DNA of 64,000 nucleotides from assembly GCF_000744115.1 (NCBI RefSeq), contig NZ_JQLG01000004.1, positions 2,206,190-2,270,189 of the forward strand. Reading direction: 5' to 3'. The notes under the pieces were generated by a model. The model was given only the letters and a program-made list of their open reading frames with translations, was not told the origin of the DNA and did no database searches. Shown one piece after another: positions 9,022 to 21,954 of the stretch (position 1 is the first letter of the stretch; each line of letters opens with the position of its first letter). A program made the translations under genes and the position numbers. This DNA is from Carnobacterium alterfunditum DSM 5972. Lineage in GTDB: Bacteria > Bacillota > Bacilli > Lactobacillales > Carnobacteriaceae.

Positions 9022-10296
9022 ATGATCACTACTATTATTACCTTTATTATAGTGTTTAGTATCTTAGTAATTTTCCATGAATTTGGACATTATTATTTTG
9101 CAAAAAAAGCAGGCATCTTAGTTAGAGAATTTGCGATTGGATTTGGTCCGAAAATATTTTCTTATCGAAAAGGGGAAACGACATTTACTATTCGTATCTT
9201 ACCTATAGGCGGATACGTTCGCATGGCTGGATATGAAGAAGAAGCAGACATTAAACCGGGTACACCTATTGGTTTGCTTTTAAATGAAATGAATGAAGTG
9301 ACTTTAATTAATAATTATAAGAAAAAGCAATTATTAAATGCAGTCCCAATGGAAATCAGTTCAATTGATTTAGAAAATAAATTATATGTTGAAGGCTATA
9401 TAGCTGGAGATGAAACCAATCTAGTTCGCTATCCAGTATTAAGAAATGCAATGATTATTGAAGAGGATGGAACAGAAGTCCAAATTGCACCGCTTGATGT
9501 TCAATTTCAATCGGCTAGTCTGCCTAAAAGAATGATGACAAACTTTGCTGGACCAATGAACAACATTATTCTAGCGATAGTTGCCTTCATTGTACTTGCC
9601 TTCTTACAAGGTGGGGTAGTCAGCCAAGAAAATACTTTGGGTACGATCATGCCAGATAGTGTTGCAGAAGAAGCTGGTTTAAAAGCAGGCGATCGAGTGG
9701 TTCAAATTGATGATGAAAAAGTTACCAGCTGGTTTGAAATGGTAGAAATCGTTCGAGTCAATCCAGAGACTGAATTGACTTTTCACATTGAATCAACTGA
9801 GGGTACTGAAAAATTAGTGCCGATAACCCCTGTCGCTAATGAAGCAGCTGATGGAACAGAAGTCGGTCAGATCGGTGTCCAAGCTGCATTGAAAACTTCA
9901 TTATGGGATAAAATCAGTTTTGGTTTTTCTCAAACTTGGTTTTTAATGATCCAATTATTTACAATACTCGGTTCGATGTTTACAAAAGGCTTTTCAATTG
10001 ATATGTTTGGCGGTCCAGTTGCTATCTATGCAGCAACAGAATCAGTTGTTCAAGTGGGTCTAATAGCAATAGTCAATTGGTTAGCAGTATTAAGTGTTAA
10101 TTTAGGAATCGTAAACATGCTGCCTATTCCAGGTCTTGATGGTGGAAAACTGCTGTTAAATATCGTAGAAGGCATCCGGAGAAAGCCTTTAAGCGAAGAA
10201 AAAGAAGGCATCATCACTTTGATCGGTATCGGTTTACTATTATTGTTGATGGTATTAGTTACATGGAATGATATCCAAACATATTTTTTTAATTAA
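9022..10296 (+). CDS. rseP: RIP zinc metalloprotease (site-2 protease)
   Basis: The 424-residue membrane protease cuts within the membrane, typically anti-sigma factors and leftover signal peptides. The first helix carries the zinc-binding HEFGH (residues 19-23). A PDZ domain follows around residues 210-275. The third catalytic element NMLPIPGLDGGK sits near residue 370, in the last part with two more helices. The ATG follows GGAGAGAG. proS begins 57 bases later, the normal order in Firmicutes. No dxr gene is present in this neighbourhood. Confidence 0.96.
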   Translation: MITTIITFIIVFSILVIFHEFGHYYFAKKAGILVREFAIGFGPKIFSYRKGETTFTIRILPIGGYVRMAGYEEEADIKPGTPIGLLLNEMNEVTLINNYKKKQLLNAVPMEISSIDLENKLYVEGYIAGDETNLVRYPVLRNAMIIEEDGTEVQIAPLDVQFQSASLPKRMMTNFAGPMNNIILAIVAFIVLAFLQGGVVSQENTLGTIMPDSVAEEAGLKAGDRVVQIDDEKVTSWFEMVEIVRVNPETELTFHIESTEGTEKLVPITPVANEAADGTEVGQIGVQAALKTSLWDKISFGFSQTWFLMIQLFTILGSMFTKGFSIDMFGGPVAIYAATESVVQVGLIAIVNWLAVLSVNLGIVNMLPIPGLDGGKLLLNIVEGIRRKPLSEEKEGIITLIGIGLLLLLMVLVTWNDIQTYFFN

Positions 10297-10347
10297 GCAT
10301 AAAAACTATTAGGTAAAGATGAATTTAACGTATCAAAAAGGAGATAG

Positions 10348-12060
<1,713 letters not shown>

Positions 12061-12081
12061 TAGCATAAAAATATTACTGTG

Positions 12082-12127
12082 AAAGGAGTTCAAACAAGTA
12101 CGTTTATACACTTGTCTGCACTCCTTT
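12082..12127 (+). terminator. Two-part hairpin after proS
   Basis: An outer stem AAAGGAGT/ACTCCTTT encloses an inner stem ACAAGT/ACTTGT. It is followed only by TTTTGC, so termination is likely partial. Confidence 0.5.
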
Positions 12128-12195
12128 TGCAATTGTTTATTCTATTGATGATTGTGTTTCTTTAATTGTACCTTAGCAAGTGAAAGGAGTTTCTC

Positions 12196-15100
12196 ATGAG
12201 TTTAAACCAAGAAGAATTATTTCAAAAATTATTAGAACAAGTAGGCTTACAGCATGAAGAACGCTATAAATCTTATTTTTCTCAAGCAAAAATCTTAAAA
12301 GTTACCGTTCATAAATTGTCAAAATCTTGGAATTTCCATTTGCAATTTCAAGATATTTTACCTTTTGAAATATATCAAAACCTTTCAGAAAAAATGCAAT
12401 TGGCTTTTCATTCAATTGCAAGTGTCCAAGTAACTATTGATACGTTACAGCCAGTGCTGACGATTGAAAAATTGGAACATTACTGGTCAGCTGCAGTAAA
12501 GTTAAGCGAAGTTTCTTCACCAATCTGCGACAGACCGTTCAGAGAGCAGTTTCCGCTTTTAAACGGGAAAAAAATTCAATTCCATGTTGAAAATGAAGTT
12601 GTAAAAAGTCATTTGATGAATCAATATCTTCCCCCTGTTGAAGAAGCTTATGCTTCTTTAGGATTTCCAAAATTTAAAATCGAACCGGTTATTGATGAAG
12701 AAGCACATTTGAAAAAGATAGCAGAATTCCAAGCGAAAAAAGAAGAATCTGAAACACTTTTGGCGATTCGCGCGAATGAAAATATCCAAAAAGCCGAACA
12801 AGAAAAAAAACAAAATAAAAATCAAGTTCAAGCTCATAAAGGACAAGTCGTTTTAGGGCGGAAAATCACAGCAAAAGAAGAAATCAAATTGATGGATCAA
12901 ATTATCGAAGAAGAACGCCGCGTAACCATAGAAGGCTATGTATTTGATGTCGAAGTGCGTGTATTAAGATCTGAAAGACAGTTGCTGATCCTGAAAATGA
13001 CTGACTATACGTCTTCTTTTTCAGTGAAGAAATTCTCGAATACTCCTGAAGACGAAGCCGCATTTGCAGCAATCAAGAAGGGGATGTGGATCCGAGCAAG
13101 AGGAAGCGTCCAAGAAGATAACTTTATGCGGGATTTAGTGTTGAATGCTCAAGATATTACTGAATGGGAGCATGAAACGCGTAAAGATACAGCCCCAGAA
13201 GACAATAAACGTGTAGAGCTGCATTTGCACAGCAACATGAGCCAAATGGATGCAATCGATACTGTTACAGATTTGGTTGATCAAGCAGCTAAATGGGGAC
13301 ATAAGGCTGTTGCGATAACCGATCATTTTGGTGCTCAATCTTTTCCAGATGCTTTTCATGCAGGCCAAAAAAACGGAGTGAAAATTCTTTATGGAATAGA
13401 AGCCAATATTGTTGATGACGGCGTGCCTATTGCATATAATGCTGAGCATATTGAATTGACTGACGCTACATACGTTATTTTTGACGTAGAAACGACCGGT
13501 CTTTCAGCTGTATACAACACCATTATTGAGTTATCTGCGGTTAAAATGCATAAAGGGAATGTCATTGAATCATTCGAGCAATTTATTGATCCTGGACATC
13601 CATTATCACAAACTACGATCAATTTAACCGGTATTACCGATGAAATGGTCCATGGTTCAAAATCTGAAGAAGAAGTTTTGAACTTGTTTAAGGCCTTTGC
13701 TGGAGATTTAATTTTAGTTGCTCATAATGCTAGTTTTGATATGGGATTTCTAAATACGAGTAATGCTAAATACGATATACCTGATGCTGTAAATCCAGTA
13801 ATCGATACGTTAGAGCTGTCACGTTTTTTACATCCGCAATTTAAAGGTCATCGTTTGAACACATTAGCAAAAAAATATGGTATTACTTTAGAACAACACC
13901 ATCGCGCTATTTATGATGCTGAAACGACTGGACAATTATGCTGGCTTTTTCTAAAAGAGGCTAGAGAAGAGCATGACATGTTTTATCATGATCAATTAAA
14001 TGATCATATTGGAGAAGGCGATACCTATAAACGGGCTCGGCCATTTCATGCAACTATTATTGCAACCTCTCAAGCAGGGTTGAAAAATCTTTTTAAATTG
14101 ATTTCTTCATCCATGGTCGACTACTTCTTTCGAACGGCACGATTGCCGCGTTCTGAATTGAACAAACTACGAGAAGGCTTAATTATCGGTACAGCTTGTA
14201 GTCAAGGAGAAGTTTTTGAAGCCATGATGCAAAAAGGATACGATGAAGCAAAAAATAAAGCAAAATTTTATGATTACATTGAAGTTATGCCAAAAGAAGT
14301 TTATGCTCCTTTGATCGAAAAAGAATTGGTGAAAGATGAATCAGATTTGGAAGAAATTATTCGTAATCTCGTTAAAATTGGTGAGGAACTAAATATTCCA
14401 GTAGTTGCAACGGGAAATGTACATTATTTGAATCCTGAAGACCGTATTTATCGTAAAATATTGATCAATTCTCAAGGTGGAGCCAATCCTCTGAACCGTT
14501 CTGAACTGCCTGAAGTCCATTTTAGAACAACAACGGAGATGTTAGAGACTTTCTCATTTTTAGGAGAAGAAACAGCACAGCAAATCGTTGTCAAAAATAC
14601 ACATAAAATTGCAGATATGGTGGATGAGTCTATCACACCAATAAAAACGGATCTTTACACTCCAAAAATTGAGGGCTCAGAAGATGAAATACGTCAATTG
14701 AGTTATGATGAAGCGCATCGATTATATGGCAATCCATTACCGGAAATCATTGAAAAAAGAATCGAAAAAGAACTGAATAGTATCATCGGAAATGGCTTCT
14801 CGGTTATTTACTTGATTTCGCAAAAATTGGTTCATAAAAGTATGTCAGATGGCTATTTGGTGGGTTCTCGGGGTTCTGTAGGATCTAGTTTTGTTGCAAC
14901 AATGACTGGTATCACAGAAGTAAATCCAATGCCGCCGCACTATAGTTGTCCTAATTGTCAGTATTCCGAGTTTTTTACAGACGGTTCAGTAGGTTCGGGA
15001 TATGATCTTCCAGATAAAAATTGCCCAGCATGTGAAGCTCGTCTGCACAAAGATGGACATGATATCCCATTTGAAACATTCTTAGGATTTTATGGAGATA

Positions 15101-16536
15101 AAGTACCAGATATTGATTTAAATTTTTCAGGCGATTATCAATCGAAAGCACATAATTACACGAAGGAACTGTTTGGTGAAGAATATGTATTTCGTGCTGG
15201 AACAATTGGTACTGTGGCTGACAGAACGGCATTCGGTTATGTAAAAGGATATGAACGAGATAACAATTTAACCTTACGCGCTGCAGAAATCGACCGTTTA
15301 GCAAAAGGATTTACAGGAGTTAAAAGAACTACTGGCCAGCATCCCGGAGGTATTATCGTTATCCCAGATTATATGGATGTATATGACTTTACACCAATTC
15401 AATTTCCAGCTGATGCACAAGATTCAGAATGGAAAACAACGCATTTTGATTTCCATTCTATTCACGATAATGTCTTGAAATTAGATATACTTGGTCATGA
15501 TGATCCAACGGTTATCCGAATGTTGCAAGATTTATCTGGGATCGATCCTAAAACTATTCCTACTGATGATCCGGAAGTAATGAAAATTTTTGGTGGGACT
15601 GAAGTTCTTGGAGTAACTCCGGAACAAATCCAATCGAAAACAGGTACGCTAGGTATTCCAGAATTTGGTACACGTTTTGTTAGAGGAATGTTAGAAGAAA
15701 CGTTGCCGACAACATTTGCTGAATTGCTGCAAATATCTGGATTATCACATGGAACGGATGTATGGTTAGGAAATGCGGAAGAGTTGATCCGAATGAATGA
15801 TATCCCTTTGTCAGAAGTTATCGGTTGTCGTGATGATATTATGGTTTATCTGATCCATAATGGGTTAGAAGATGGTTTAGCTTTCAAAATAATGGAATCC
15901 GTTCGTAAAGGAAAAGGAATTCCTGATGATTGGCAAAAAGCTATGCGAGATGAAAATATTCCCGAGTGGTATATCGAATCTTGTTTGAAAATCAAGTATA
16001 TGTTTCCTAAAGCCCATGCTGCAGCTTATGTTCTAATGGCTTTACGTGTAGCTTATTACAAAGTCCATTTTCCAATACTTTATTATGCTGCCTATTTCTC
16101 TGTACGTGCAGATGATTTTGATTTAGTGGCTATGGCAAAAGGGAAAGATAGCATAAAAGAAAAAATGAAAGAAATCACTGATAAAGGGCTAGATGCTTCA
16201 ACTAAAGAAAAGAATCTTTTAACTGTTTTGGAATTAAGTAATGAAATGGTTGAACGGGGATTTAATTTTAAAATGGTAGATTTAACAAAATCAGATGCAT
16301 CTGATTTTGTTATTGAAGGCAATTCGCTGATTGCACCGTTAAGGGCCGTACCAAGTTTAGGAGCCAACGTTGCTAAACAAATTATTGAAGCAAGAAAAGA
16401 TAAACCGTTCCTTTCAAAAGAAGATTTAGCTAAAAGAGGCAAAGTTTCTAAAACAGTTATTGAGTATTTAAATGAGAACGGAGTATTAAAGGGATTGCCT
16501 GATGAAAATCAATTGTCATTATTTGATCTCTTCTAA
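12196..16536 (+). CDS. polC: DNA polymerase III alpha subunit, Gram-positive type (PolC)
   Basis: The 1,446-residue replicative polymerase has its own proofreading exonuclease. Order of domains: N-terminal domains to about 330, OB-fold and PHP part ([12 protein letters not shown] near 338), and the DEDD 3'-5' exonuclease inserted in PHP ([10 protein letters not shown] near 426, [10 protein letters not shown]). The C-family palm/fingers follow, with [12 protein letters not shown] and [12 protein letters not shown] (catalytic Asp pair). A CPNC...CPAC zinc module lies near residue 918-950. The length matches other PolC. GAAAGGAG precedes the ATG. Confidence 0.98.
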   Translation: MSLNQEELFQKLLEQVGLQHEERYKSYFSQAKILKVTVHKLSKSWNFHLQFQDILPFEIYQNLSEKMQLAFHSIASVQVTIDTLQPVLTIEKLEHYWSAAVKLSEVSSPICDRPFREQFPLLNGKKIQFHVENEVVKSHLMNQYLPPVEEAYASLGFPKFKIEPVIDEEAHLKKIAEFQAKKEESETLLAIRANENIQKAEQEKKQNKNQVQAHKGQVVLGRKITAKEEIKLMDQIIEEERRVTIEGYVFDVEVRVLRSERQLLILKMTDYTSSFSVKKFSNTPEDEAAFAAIKKGMWIRARGSVQEDNFMRDLVLNAQDITEWEHETRKDTAPEDNKRVELHLHSNMSQMDAIDTVTDLVDQAAKWGHKAVAITDHFGAQSFPDAFHAGQKNGVKILYGIEANIVDDGVPIAYNAEHIELTDATYVIFDVETTGLSAVYNTIIELSAVKMHKGNVIESFEQFIDPGHPLSQTTINLTGITDEMVHGSKSEEEVLNLFKAFAGDLILVAHNASFDMGFLNTSNAKYDIPDAVNPVIDTLELSRFLHPQFKGHRLNTLAKKYGITLEQHHRAIYDAETTGQLCWLFLKEAREEHDMFYHDQLNDHIGEGDTYKRARPFHATIIATSQAGLKNLFKLISSSMVDYFFRTARLPRSELNKLREGLIIGTACSQGEVFEAMMQKGYDEAKNKAKFYDYIEVMPKEVYAPLIEKELVKDESDLEEIIRNLVKIGEELNIPVVATGNVHYLNPEDRIYRKILINSQGGANPLNRSELPEVHFRTTTEMLETFSFLGEETAQQIVVKNTHKIADMVDESITPIKTDLYTPKIEGSEDEIRQLSYDEAHRLYGNPLPEIIEKRIEKELNSIIGNGFSVIYLISQKLVHKSMSDGYLVGSRGSVGSSFVATMTGITEVNPMPPHYSCPNCQYSEFFTDGSVGSGYDLPDKNCPACEARLHKDGHDIPFETFLGFYGDKVPDIDLNFSGDYQSKAHNYTKELFGEEYVFRAGTIGTVADRTAFGYVKGYERDNNLTLRAAEIDRLAKGFTGVKRTTGQHPGGIIVIPDYMDVYDFTPIQFPADAQDSEWKTTHFDFHSIHDNVLKLDILGHDDPTVIRMLQDLSGIDPKTIPTDDPEVMKIFGGTEVLGVTPEQIQSKTGTLGIPEFGTRFVRGMLEETLPTTFAELLQISGLSHGTDVWLGNAEELIRMNDIPLSEVIGCRDDIMVYLIHNGLEDGLAFKIMESVRKGKGIPDDWQKAMRDENIPEWYIESCLKIKYMFPKAHAAAYVLMALRVAYYKVHFPILYYAAYFSVRADDFDLVAMAKGKDSIKEKMKEITDKGLDASTKEKNLLTVLELSNEMVERGFNFKMVDLTKSDASDFVIEGNSLIAPLRAVPSLGANVAKQIIEARKDKPFLSKEDLAKRGKVSKTVIEYLNENGVLKGLPDENQLSLFDLF

Positions 16537-16616
16537 TGATCCACTCTCGATCCATCTGGATCAGAATATTTTTCTAGTTGAAAATCAACTAGAAAGACTT
16601 ACTTGATAGTGTTTTG

Positions 16617-16645
16617 TTGCTTATTACTTGATTTTATGGTATCAT
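16617..16645 (+). promoter_or_regulatory. Promoter of the rimP-nusA-infB operon
   Basis: TTGCTT (16617-16622), a 17-base spacer and TATCAT (16640-16645) with TGG just upstream (extended -10). Transcription should start near 16652, about 20 bases ahead of a terminator-like hairpin in the leader. Confidence 0.65.
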
Positions 16646-16670
16646 TTATTTGGATTTAGATATTCTGTTG

Positions 16671-16698
16671 AGAGTGAGCGGTAACGCTCACTCTTTTT
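16671..16698 (+). terminator. Leader hairpin (candidate attenuator) of the rimP-nusA operon
   Basis: AGAGTGAGCG and CGCTCACTCT form a perfect 10-bp stem closed by a GTAA (GNRA) tetraloop and followed by TTTT. It lies after the promoter and before rimP, so transcripts would have to read through it. Self-control by NusA is an attractive but unproven idea. Confidence 0.7.
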
Positions 16699-16739
16699 CG
16701 GCAGTAAGTTAGAAAACTAACTATAAGGAGGCGAAAAAG

Positions 16740-17213
16740 TTGAGTAATGTTGTAGAAGCAATAACTGAAATCGTGCAACCTATTGTTGAAAGAAATCAGT
16801 TTGAATTAGCAGATATAGAGTTCATAAAAGAAGGCAAAAATTGGTTCTTAAGGGTTTATATTGATAAGCCAGAAGGAATTGATTTAGAGGATTGCGCACT
16901 AGTTAGTGAACAAATAAGCGAACATATGGATAAAATCAATCCAGATCCTATCCCACAAGCATACTTCTTGGAGGTTTCATCTCCTGGAGCTGAAAGACCA
17001 TTAAAAAAAGAAGAAGATTATATAAATGCAGTTGGAGAATACATCCATATTTCTTTATATGAACCTGTAGATGGTGAAAAAACATATGAAGGTACATTAA
17101 AAGAAATTAATGATGAAACGTTAATATTGACTATTCGCATTAAAACAAGAGTAAAAGATATTGAGTTCAACCGAAAAATAATTGCGAAAGCTAGAAGAGC
17201 CATTCAATTTTAA
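16740..17213 (+). CDS. rimP: Ribosome maturation factor RimP
   Basis: The 157-residue 30S assembly factor has the two usual domains: an N-terminal alpha/beta domain with DIEF(IKEG), RVYIDKPEGID and LEVSSPGAERPL (about residues 80-92), and a C-terminal Sm-like barrel. TTG start at 16740, with AAGGAGGCG 8 bases upstream. It heads the rimP-nusA-ylxR-ylxQ-infB-rbfA operon, which serves ribosome assembly, transcript elongation and translation initiation. Confidence 0.95.
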   Translation: MSNVVEAITEIVQPIVERNQFELADIEFIKEGKNWFLRVYIDKPEGIDLEDCALVSEQISEHMDKINPDPIPQAYFLEVSSPGAERPLKKEEDYINAVGEYIHISLYEPVDGEKTYEGTLKEINDETLILTIRIKTRVKDIEFNRKIIAKARRAIQF

Positions 17214-17248
17214 TTAAATGATTGTTAGAGATAGGAGAGAAGTGAAAA

Positions 17249-18526
17249 ATGAGCAAAGAAATGTTAAATGCTCTTGATGCTTTAGAACAAGAAAAAGGAA
17301 TTTCTAAAGAATTCGTTGTTGAAGCGTTAGAGATTGCTTTAATTTCAGCTTACAAAAAAAATTATGGCCAAGCACAAAATGTTGAGGTCGAATTTGATTT
17401 AAAAAAAGGAAATATTCATGTTTATTCTGTGAAAGAAGTTGCAGATGTCGTTTATGACTCTCGTCTTGAAGTAGGCATTGAAGAAGCTTTAGAATTAAAT
17501 AAAGCTTATGAATTAGGTGATAAAATTCGTTTTGAAGTGACACCAAAAGATTTTGGAAGAATTGCCGCTCAAACCGCTAAACAAGTTATCATGCAACGCG
17601 TAAGAGAAGCAGAAAGAAATATTATCTACAATGAATTTATTACTTATGAAAATGATATCATGCAAGGTATTGTTGAGCGACAAGATCATCGCTATATCTA
17701 TGTTAATTTAGGGAAGATCGAAGCTGTTTTATCTAAACAAGAACAAATCCCTAATGAAGTATATAAACCTCATGATCGGATAAAAGTTTACGTGACAAAA
17801 GTTGAGAATACGTCAAAAGGACCGCAAATATTTGTTAGCCGTAGTCATCCCGATTTATTGAAACGACTATTTGAACAAGAAGTTCCTGAAATCTATGATG
17901 GAGTTGTTGAAATCGTTTCTATTGCTAGAGAAGCTGGAGACCGTGCTAAAGTAGCTGTTCGTTCTAGAGATGAACACATTGATCCAGTTGGAACATGTGT
18001 TGGGCCTAAAGGACAACGTGTGCAAGCTATCGTGAATGAGCTGAAAGGTGAAAACATGGATATAGTAGAATGGAATTCTGATCCTGCAACTTATATCGGA
18101 AATGCTTTGAATCCTGCTCAAGTTGTCAATGTCACTTTCAACGAAGCTGCTGGCAGCTGTTTGGTAGTTGTTCCAGATTACCAATTATCTCTTGCTATTG
18201 GTAAGCGAGGACAAAATGCTCGACTAGCGGCTAAGCTGACCGGATACAAGATCGATATCAAATCTGAAACAGACATGAATGCTATAAATATGGCTAAAGA
18301 AGAAGTTGGATTAGAAAAAGATGTTGAGTATTCTAAAGTCATTGAAGCTATTGAAAGTCAAGAGCAAGAAATGGACGAAGAAAAAATCATCGAATCTGTT
18401 GAAGATCTAGACACTCAATTTGACGAAATCCTGATTGATGCTGATGTTGAAGAAGGCAATTTAGATCCTGAAGCAACTGAAGAATTGATTGAATTAGCTG
18501 AAGAACGAGATAACAAGGAAGACTAA
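17249..18526 (+). CDS. nusA: Transcription termination/antitermination factor NusA
   Basis: The 425-residue protein binds RNA polymerase and nascent RNA to tune pausing and termination. N-terminal polymerase-binding domain to about 130, then S1 (near 135-200, [21 protein letters not shown]), then two KH domains ([14 protein letters not shown] and [17 protein letters not shown]). After residue 345 an acidic tail replaces the extra repeats of the E. coli protein, as is usual in Gram-positives. The start follows AGGAGAGAAG. It may act on the hairpin in its own operon leader. Confidence 0.97.
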   Translation: MSKEMLNALDALEQEKGISKEFVVEALEIALISAYKKNYGQAQNVEVEFDLKKGNIHVYSVKEVADVVYDSRLEVGIEEALELNKAYELGDKIRFEVTPKDFGRIAAQTAKQVIMQRVREAERNIIYNEFITYENDIMQGIVERQDHRYIYVNLGKIEAVLSKQEQIPNEVYKPHDRIKVYVTKVENTSKGPQIFVSRSHPDLLKRLFEQEVPEIYDGVVEIVSIAREAGDRAKVAVRSRDEHIDPVGTCVGPKGQRVQAIVNELKGENMDIVEWNSDPATYIGNALNPAQVVNVTFNEAAGSCLVVVPDYQLSLAIGKRGQNARLAAKLTGYKIDIKSETDMNAINMAKEEVGLEKDVEYSKVIEAIESQEQEMDEEKIIESVEDLDTQFDEILIDADVEEGNLDPEATEELIELAEERDNKED

Positions 18527-18541
18527 CAAGAGGTGAAGATA

Positions 18542-18826
18542 ATGCCGAAACGTAAAATTCCTATGCGGAAATGCGTCATTTCCAATGAAATGAAACCTAA
18601 AAAAGACATGATTCGAATTGTTATAAATAAAGAAAATCAAGTAGCTATCGATCCAAGCGGGAAACTGCCAGGACGAGGAGCATATGTTTCAATAGAACCT
18701 GAAATCGTGCAATCTGCATGGGACAGGCATGTGCTAGATAAGGTATTAGGGACAACTTTGGATGATATTTTTTATCAAGAACTATTAGATTATGTTACAC
18801 ATCAAAAAGCTAGGATGAGTTTATGA
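18542..18826 (+). CDS. ylxR: YlxR family RNA-binding protein
   Basis: The 94-residue basic protein of the YlxR (RnpM) family has the conserved sequences RKCVISNEMKPKKDMIRIV and GKLPGRGAYVS. Family members bind RNA; a role in modulating RNase P has been reported for the Bacillus homologue. ATG 18542 is preferred, with AGAGGTGA just upstream. A GTG three codons earlier would abut its own ribosome site. It overlaps ylxQ by four bases (ATGA), so they are coupled. Confidence 0.9.
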   Translation: MPKRKIPMRKCVISNEMKPKKDMIRIVINKENQVAIDPSGKLPGRGAYVSIEPEIVQSAWDRHVLDKVLGTTLDDIFYQELLDYVTHQKARMSL

Positions 18827-19128
18827 TAGAGGAACAAAAGGTATTGAATCTTTTAGGCATGGCAACAAGAGCGGGAAAGCTTACAACTGGAGAAGATTTA
18901 AGTATCAAAGAAATCAGAAACCAATCTGCTAAAATCGTGATTGTAGCTACTGATGCAAGTGAAAATACTAAGAAAAAAGTCTCGGATAAGTGCAATTATT
19001 ATCATATTCCTTTTATAATTCACTTTACGAGAAGTGAATTAAGCCAAGCAATAGGAAAAGAACGAACAATTTGTACCATCACGGATAATGGCTTTGGAAA
19101 AAAATTCCGAGAATTATTATCAATTTAA
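18823..19128 (+). CDS. ylxQ: YlxQ, L7Ae-family RNA-binding protein
   Basis: The 101-residue protein is of the L7Ae/L30e/S12e kink-turn-binding fold. It shows the typical start LNLLGMATRAGKLTTGED, IVIVATDAS in the core and the late GFGKKF. The exact cellular role is unsettled. It overlaps ylxR by ATGA and runs directly up to the infB ribosome site. Confidence 0.9.
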   Translation: MIEEQKVLNLLGMATRAGKLTTGEDLSIKEIRNQSAKIVIVATDASENTKKKVSDKCNYYHIPFIIHFTRSELSQAIGKERTICTITDNGFGKKFRELLSI

Positions 19129-19143
19129 TTGGAGGGGAATAAC

Positions 19144-21564
19144 ATGGCTAAAAAACGTGTATATGAGTATGCCAAAGAATTAGATGTACCAACTAAAAGT
19201 GTTATTAGTAAAGCGAAAGAACTTGGAATTGACTACAACAGCCATATGTCTTCAATGGAAGACAAGCAAGTTGAACAGCTAAATCAAATTTTTGTTTCGA
19301 ATAAAGAAAGTAACGCAACCTCTAGTAAAAGTATCCAAAAAGAAACAACAGGTACTTCAAGTATAAAAAATCAAAAAGGTGGTAATCCTATAACGAATCC
19401 GAAGAATCAATCCAATCAACCAAACCGTCCAGCGGCGAAAGAAAATCAAACTGCAACAAATAAACCGGCTGCAACAAATAAACCAGCAGCAACAAGCAAA
19501 CCAGCAGCAAGTAAACCAGCAGCAAGTAAACCAGCAGCAAATAAACCAGCAGCAAATAAACCAGCAGCAACAAGCAAACCAGCAGCAAGTAAACCAGCAA
19601 CAAGTACTCCAGCAGCTCAAACAGGTGCAACAAGCCAGGCGCCACAACGCGCTGCACAAGGGGGCAATAAGAACAAACGCTCAGGTAACAGACCTTTTAA
19701 CCGTGGAAGTGTAGGAACGCATGGTGGATTTAATAAACGTAAGAGAAAAGGTAAAAAAGGTGAAACTAAACCGGTTGCACCTCCAGTAGCGCGTAAATTC
19801 AAAGAATTACCAGAAGTACTTTCTTATACGGATGGTATGACTGTAGCGGATATTTCTAAAAAGATTTACCGTGAACCAGCTGAAATTATCAAAAAACTAT
19901 TCATGCTAGGTGTCGTAGCAACGTTAAACCAAAGTTTAGGCAAAGAAGCTATTGAATTATTAGCTGAAGAGTATGGAATTAAAGCAGAAGAAAAAATTCA
20001 AGTAGACGTTTCTGATTTAGATGTTTATTTTGATCAAGAAGTTGTTGAAGAAAATCTTACAGCTCGTCCACCAGTAGTAACGATCATGGGTCACGTTGAC
20101 CATGGTAAAACAACACTGTTAGACTCACTTAGAAACACAAAAGTAAGTTTAGGCGAAGCCGGCGGGATCACACAACATATTGGTGCTTATCAAGTTGATG
20201 TTGATGGAAAAATCATCACTTTCTTAGATACACCAGGACATGCTGCGTTTACAACAATGCGTGCTCGTGGAGCAGACGTAACAGATATCACGATTATTGT
20301 TGTAGCTGCAGATGATGGCGTTATGCCGCAAACAGTTGAAGCTATTAATCATGCTAAGGCTGCAGAAGTTCCAATTATCGTAGCTGTCAACAAAGTTGAT
20401 AAACCGGATGCAAATCCTGAACGTGTAATGCAAGAATTAACTGAATATGGTTTAGTTCCAGAAAAATGGGGCGGAGATACTATATTCGTTGAAATTTCAG
20501 CTTTATTAGGACAAAACTTAGAAGAATTATTAGAAATGATCCTGCTTGTTGCTGAAGTTGAAGATTTAAAAGCAGATCCTAAACGCTTGGCACTTGGTAC
20601 GGTTATTGAAGCACGTTTAGATAAATCAAAAGGTCCAATTGCAACCTTGCTTGTTCAAGAAGGTACGCTGAATGTAGGAGATCCAATCGTAGTTGGAAAT
20701 ACCTACGGACGTGTCCGTGTAATGGTCAACGAAAATGGTCGTCGTGTAAAACATGCTGGACCTTCTGCTCCAGTTGAAATTACTGGATTGAACACTGCTC
20801 CTCAAGCTGGAGATCAGTTTGTTGTCTTTGAAGATGAAAAGACAGCTCGTGCAGCAGGAGAAACACGTGAGAAGAAAGCAATGGCTGAACAACGTTCGGT
20901 AACGAATCGTGTAACGATCGATAACTTATTCTCTAGTTTGCAAGAAGGAGAATTAAAAGAAGTAAATGTTATCATAAAAGCAGATGTACAAGGTTCTGCA
21001 GAAGCATTATCTTCAAGTTTGCAAAAAATTGATGTAGAAGGCGTACGTGTGAAAATGATTCATACTGCAGTTGGAGCAATTAACGAAAGTGATGTTACTT
21101 TAGCAGCAGCAAGTAATGCGATCATTATTGGTTTTAACGTTCGTCCGACTCCACAAGCTAAAGTTCAAGCTGATCAAGAACAAGTTGATATTCGTTTGCA
21201 CCGTATCATATACAATGCGATCGATGAAATTGAAACAGCTATGAAAGGTCTATTAGACCCTGAATACGAAGAAAAAATAACAGGACAAGCTGTTGTTCGT
21301 GAGACATTTACAGTATCTAAAGTAGGTACGATTGCTGGTGGATTCGTTACAGATGGTACTATCAAGCGTAGCAGCGGTATCCGATTGATTCGCGACAATA
21401 TCGTAATTTTTGAAGGCGAATTGGCAAGTTTGAAACGCTTTAAAGATGACGCTAAAGAAGTGAAAAAAGGTTTTGAATGTGGCTTTATGATCAAAGATTA
21501 CAACGAAGTTAAAGTGGATGACGTTATTGAAGCTTATGAAATGGTTGAAATTAAACGTAAGTAA
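19144..21564 (+). CDS. infB: Translation initiation factor IF-2
   Basis: The 806-residue GTPase places fMet-tRNA on the 30S subunit and promotes subunit joining. N-terminal IF2-N domain, then a low-complexity linker rich in Lys-Pro-Ala-Ala (about residues 105-158). A second IF2-N (about 225-280) precedes the G domain with [10 protein letters not shown] near residue 317, DTPGH and NKVDKPDA. Two beta barrels and the tRNA-binding C-terminus follow. ATG 19144 follows GGAGGGG by 7 bases. The linker is coded by a direct repeat array, described separately. Confidence 0.98.
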   Translation: MAKKRVYEYAKELDVPTKSVISKAKELGIDYNSHMSSMEDKQVEQLNQIFVSNKESNATSSKSIQKETTGTSSIKNQKGGNPITNPKNQSNQPNRPAAKENQTATNKPAATNKPAATSKPAASKPAASKPAANKPAANKPAATSKPAASKPATSTPAAQTGATSQAPQRAAQGGNKNKRSGNRPFNRGSVGTHGGFNKRKRKGKKGETKPVAPPVARKFKELPEVLSYTDGMTVADISKKIYREPAEIIKKLFMLGVVATLNQSLGKEAIELLAEEYGIKAEEKIQVDVSDLDVYFDQEVVEENLTARPPVVTIMGHVDHGKTTLLDSLRNTKVSLGEAGGITQHIGAYQVDVDGKIITFLDTPGHAAFTTMRARGADVTDITIIVVAADDGVMPQTVEAINHAKAAEVPIIVAVNKVDKPDANPERVMQELTEYGLVPEKWGGDTIFVEISALLGQNLEELLEMILLVAEVEDLKADPKRLALGTVIEARLDKSKGPIATLLVQEGTLNVGDPIVVGNTYGRVRVMVNENGRRVKHAGPSAPVEITGLNTAPQAGDQFVVFEDEKTARAAGETREKKAMAEQRSVTNRVTIDNLFSSLQEGELKEVNVIIKADVQGSAEALSSSLQKIDVEGVRVKMIHTAVGAINESDVTLAAASNAIIIGFNVRPTPQAKVQADQEQVDIRLHRIIYNAIDEIETAMKGLLDPEYEEKITGQAVVRETFTVSKVGTIAGGFVTDGTIKRSSGIRLIRDNIVIFEGELASLKRFKDDAKEVKKGFECGFMIKDYNEVKVDDVIEAYEMVEIKRK
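19462..19614 (+). repeat. In-frame 12/15-bp repeat array in infB
   Basis: About eleven tandem copies of a unit coding K-P-A-A plus one or two variable residues (T, S, N, TN or TS). Core DNA word aaaccagcagca. Copy number of such slippage-prone arrays often differs between strains. It is a flexible linker, not a CRISPR. Confidence 0.85.
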
Positions 21565-21587
21565 TACGTAAGAAAGAAGGGTTAAAT

Positions 21588-21935
21588 ATGGCAAATCATA
21601 GAATTGGCCGTGTTTCACAAGAAATTCAAAAAGAAGTAAATGATATCTTGCAGAAACGCGTGAAAGATCCCCGAGTTGCTAATGTAAATATAACCGATGT
21701 ACGTGTAACCGGTGATCTTCAACAAGCAACTATTTTCTATAGTATTTTATCTGACAAAGCTAGTGATCGTGAAAGAACACAATTAGGCTTAGATAAGGCT
21801 TCTGGATTAGTTAGAAGTGAATTAGGCAAACGTTTGACACTCTACAAAACACCAGAAATAAGTTTTGAGCGAGATGCATCTGTTGAATATGGAAGTCATA
21901 TCGATGAATTATTGCGTAATTTAAATAAAGACTAA
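21588..21935 (+). CDS. rbfA: Ribosome-binding factor A
   Basis: The 115-residue KH-type 30S maturation factor works on the 5' end of 16S rRNA and is needed for cold growth. Family sequences [24 protein letters not shown] and the late YGSHIDELL are clear. GAAAGAAGGG precedes the ATG. It is the last gene of the nusA-infB operon. Its terminator has been pushed 1.5 kb downstream by an insertion sequence. Confidence 0.97.
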   Translation: MANHRIGRVSQEIQKEVNDILQKRVKDPRVANVNITDVRVTGDLQQATIFYSILSDKASDRERTQLGLDKASGLVRSELGKRLTLYKTPEISFERDASVEYGSHIDELLRNLNKD

Positions 21936-21954
21936 TAAAAAATCTCATTTTAAA

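Noticed and set aside
19357-19659. Minus-strand frames rich in Cys and Leu opposite infB
   Set aside because: They are the antisense reading of the Lys-Pro-Ala-Ala repeat, with no ribosome site or promoter.
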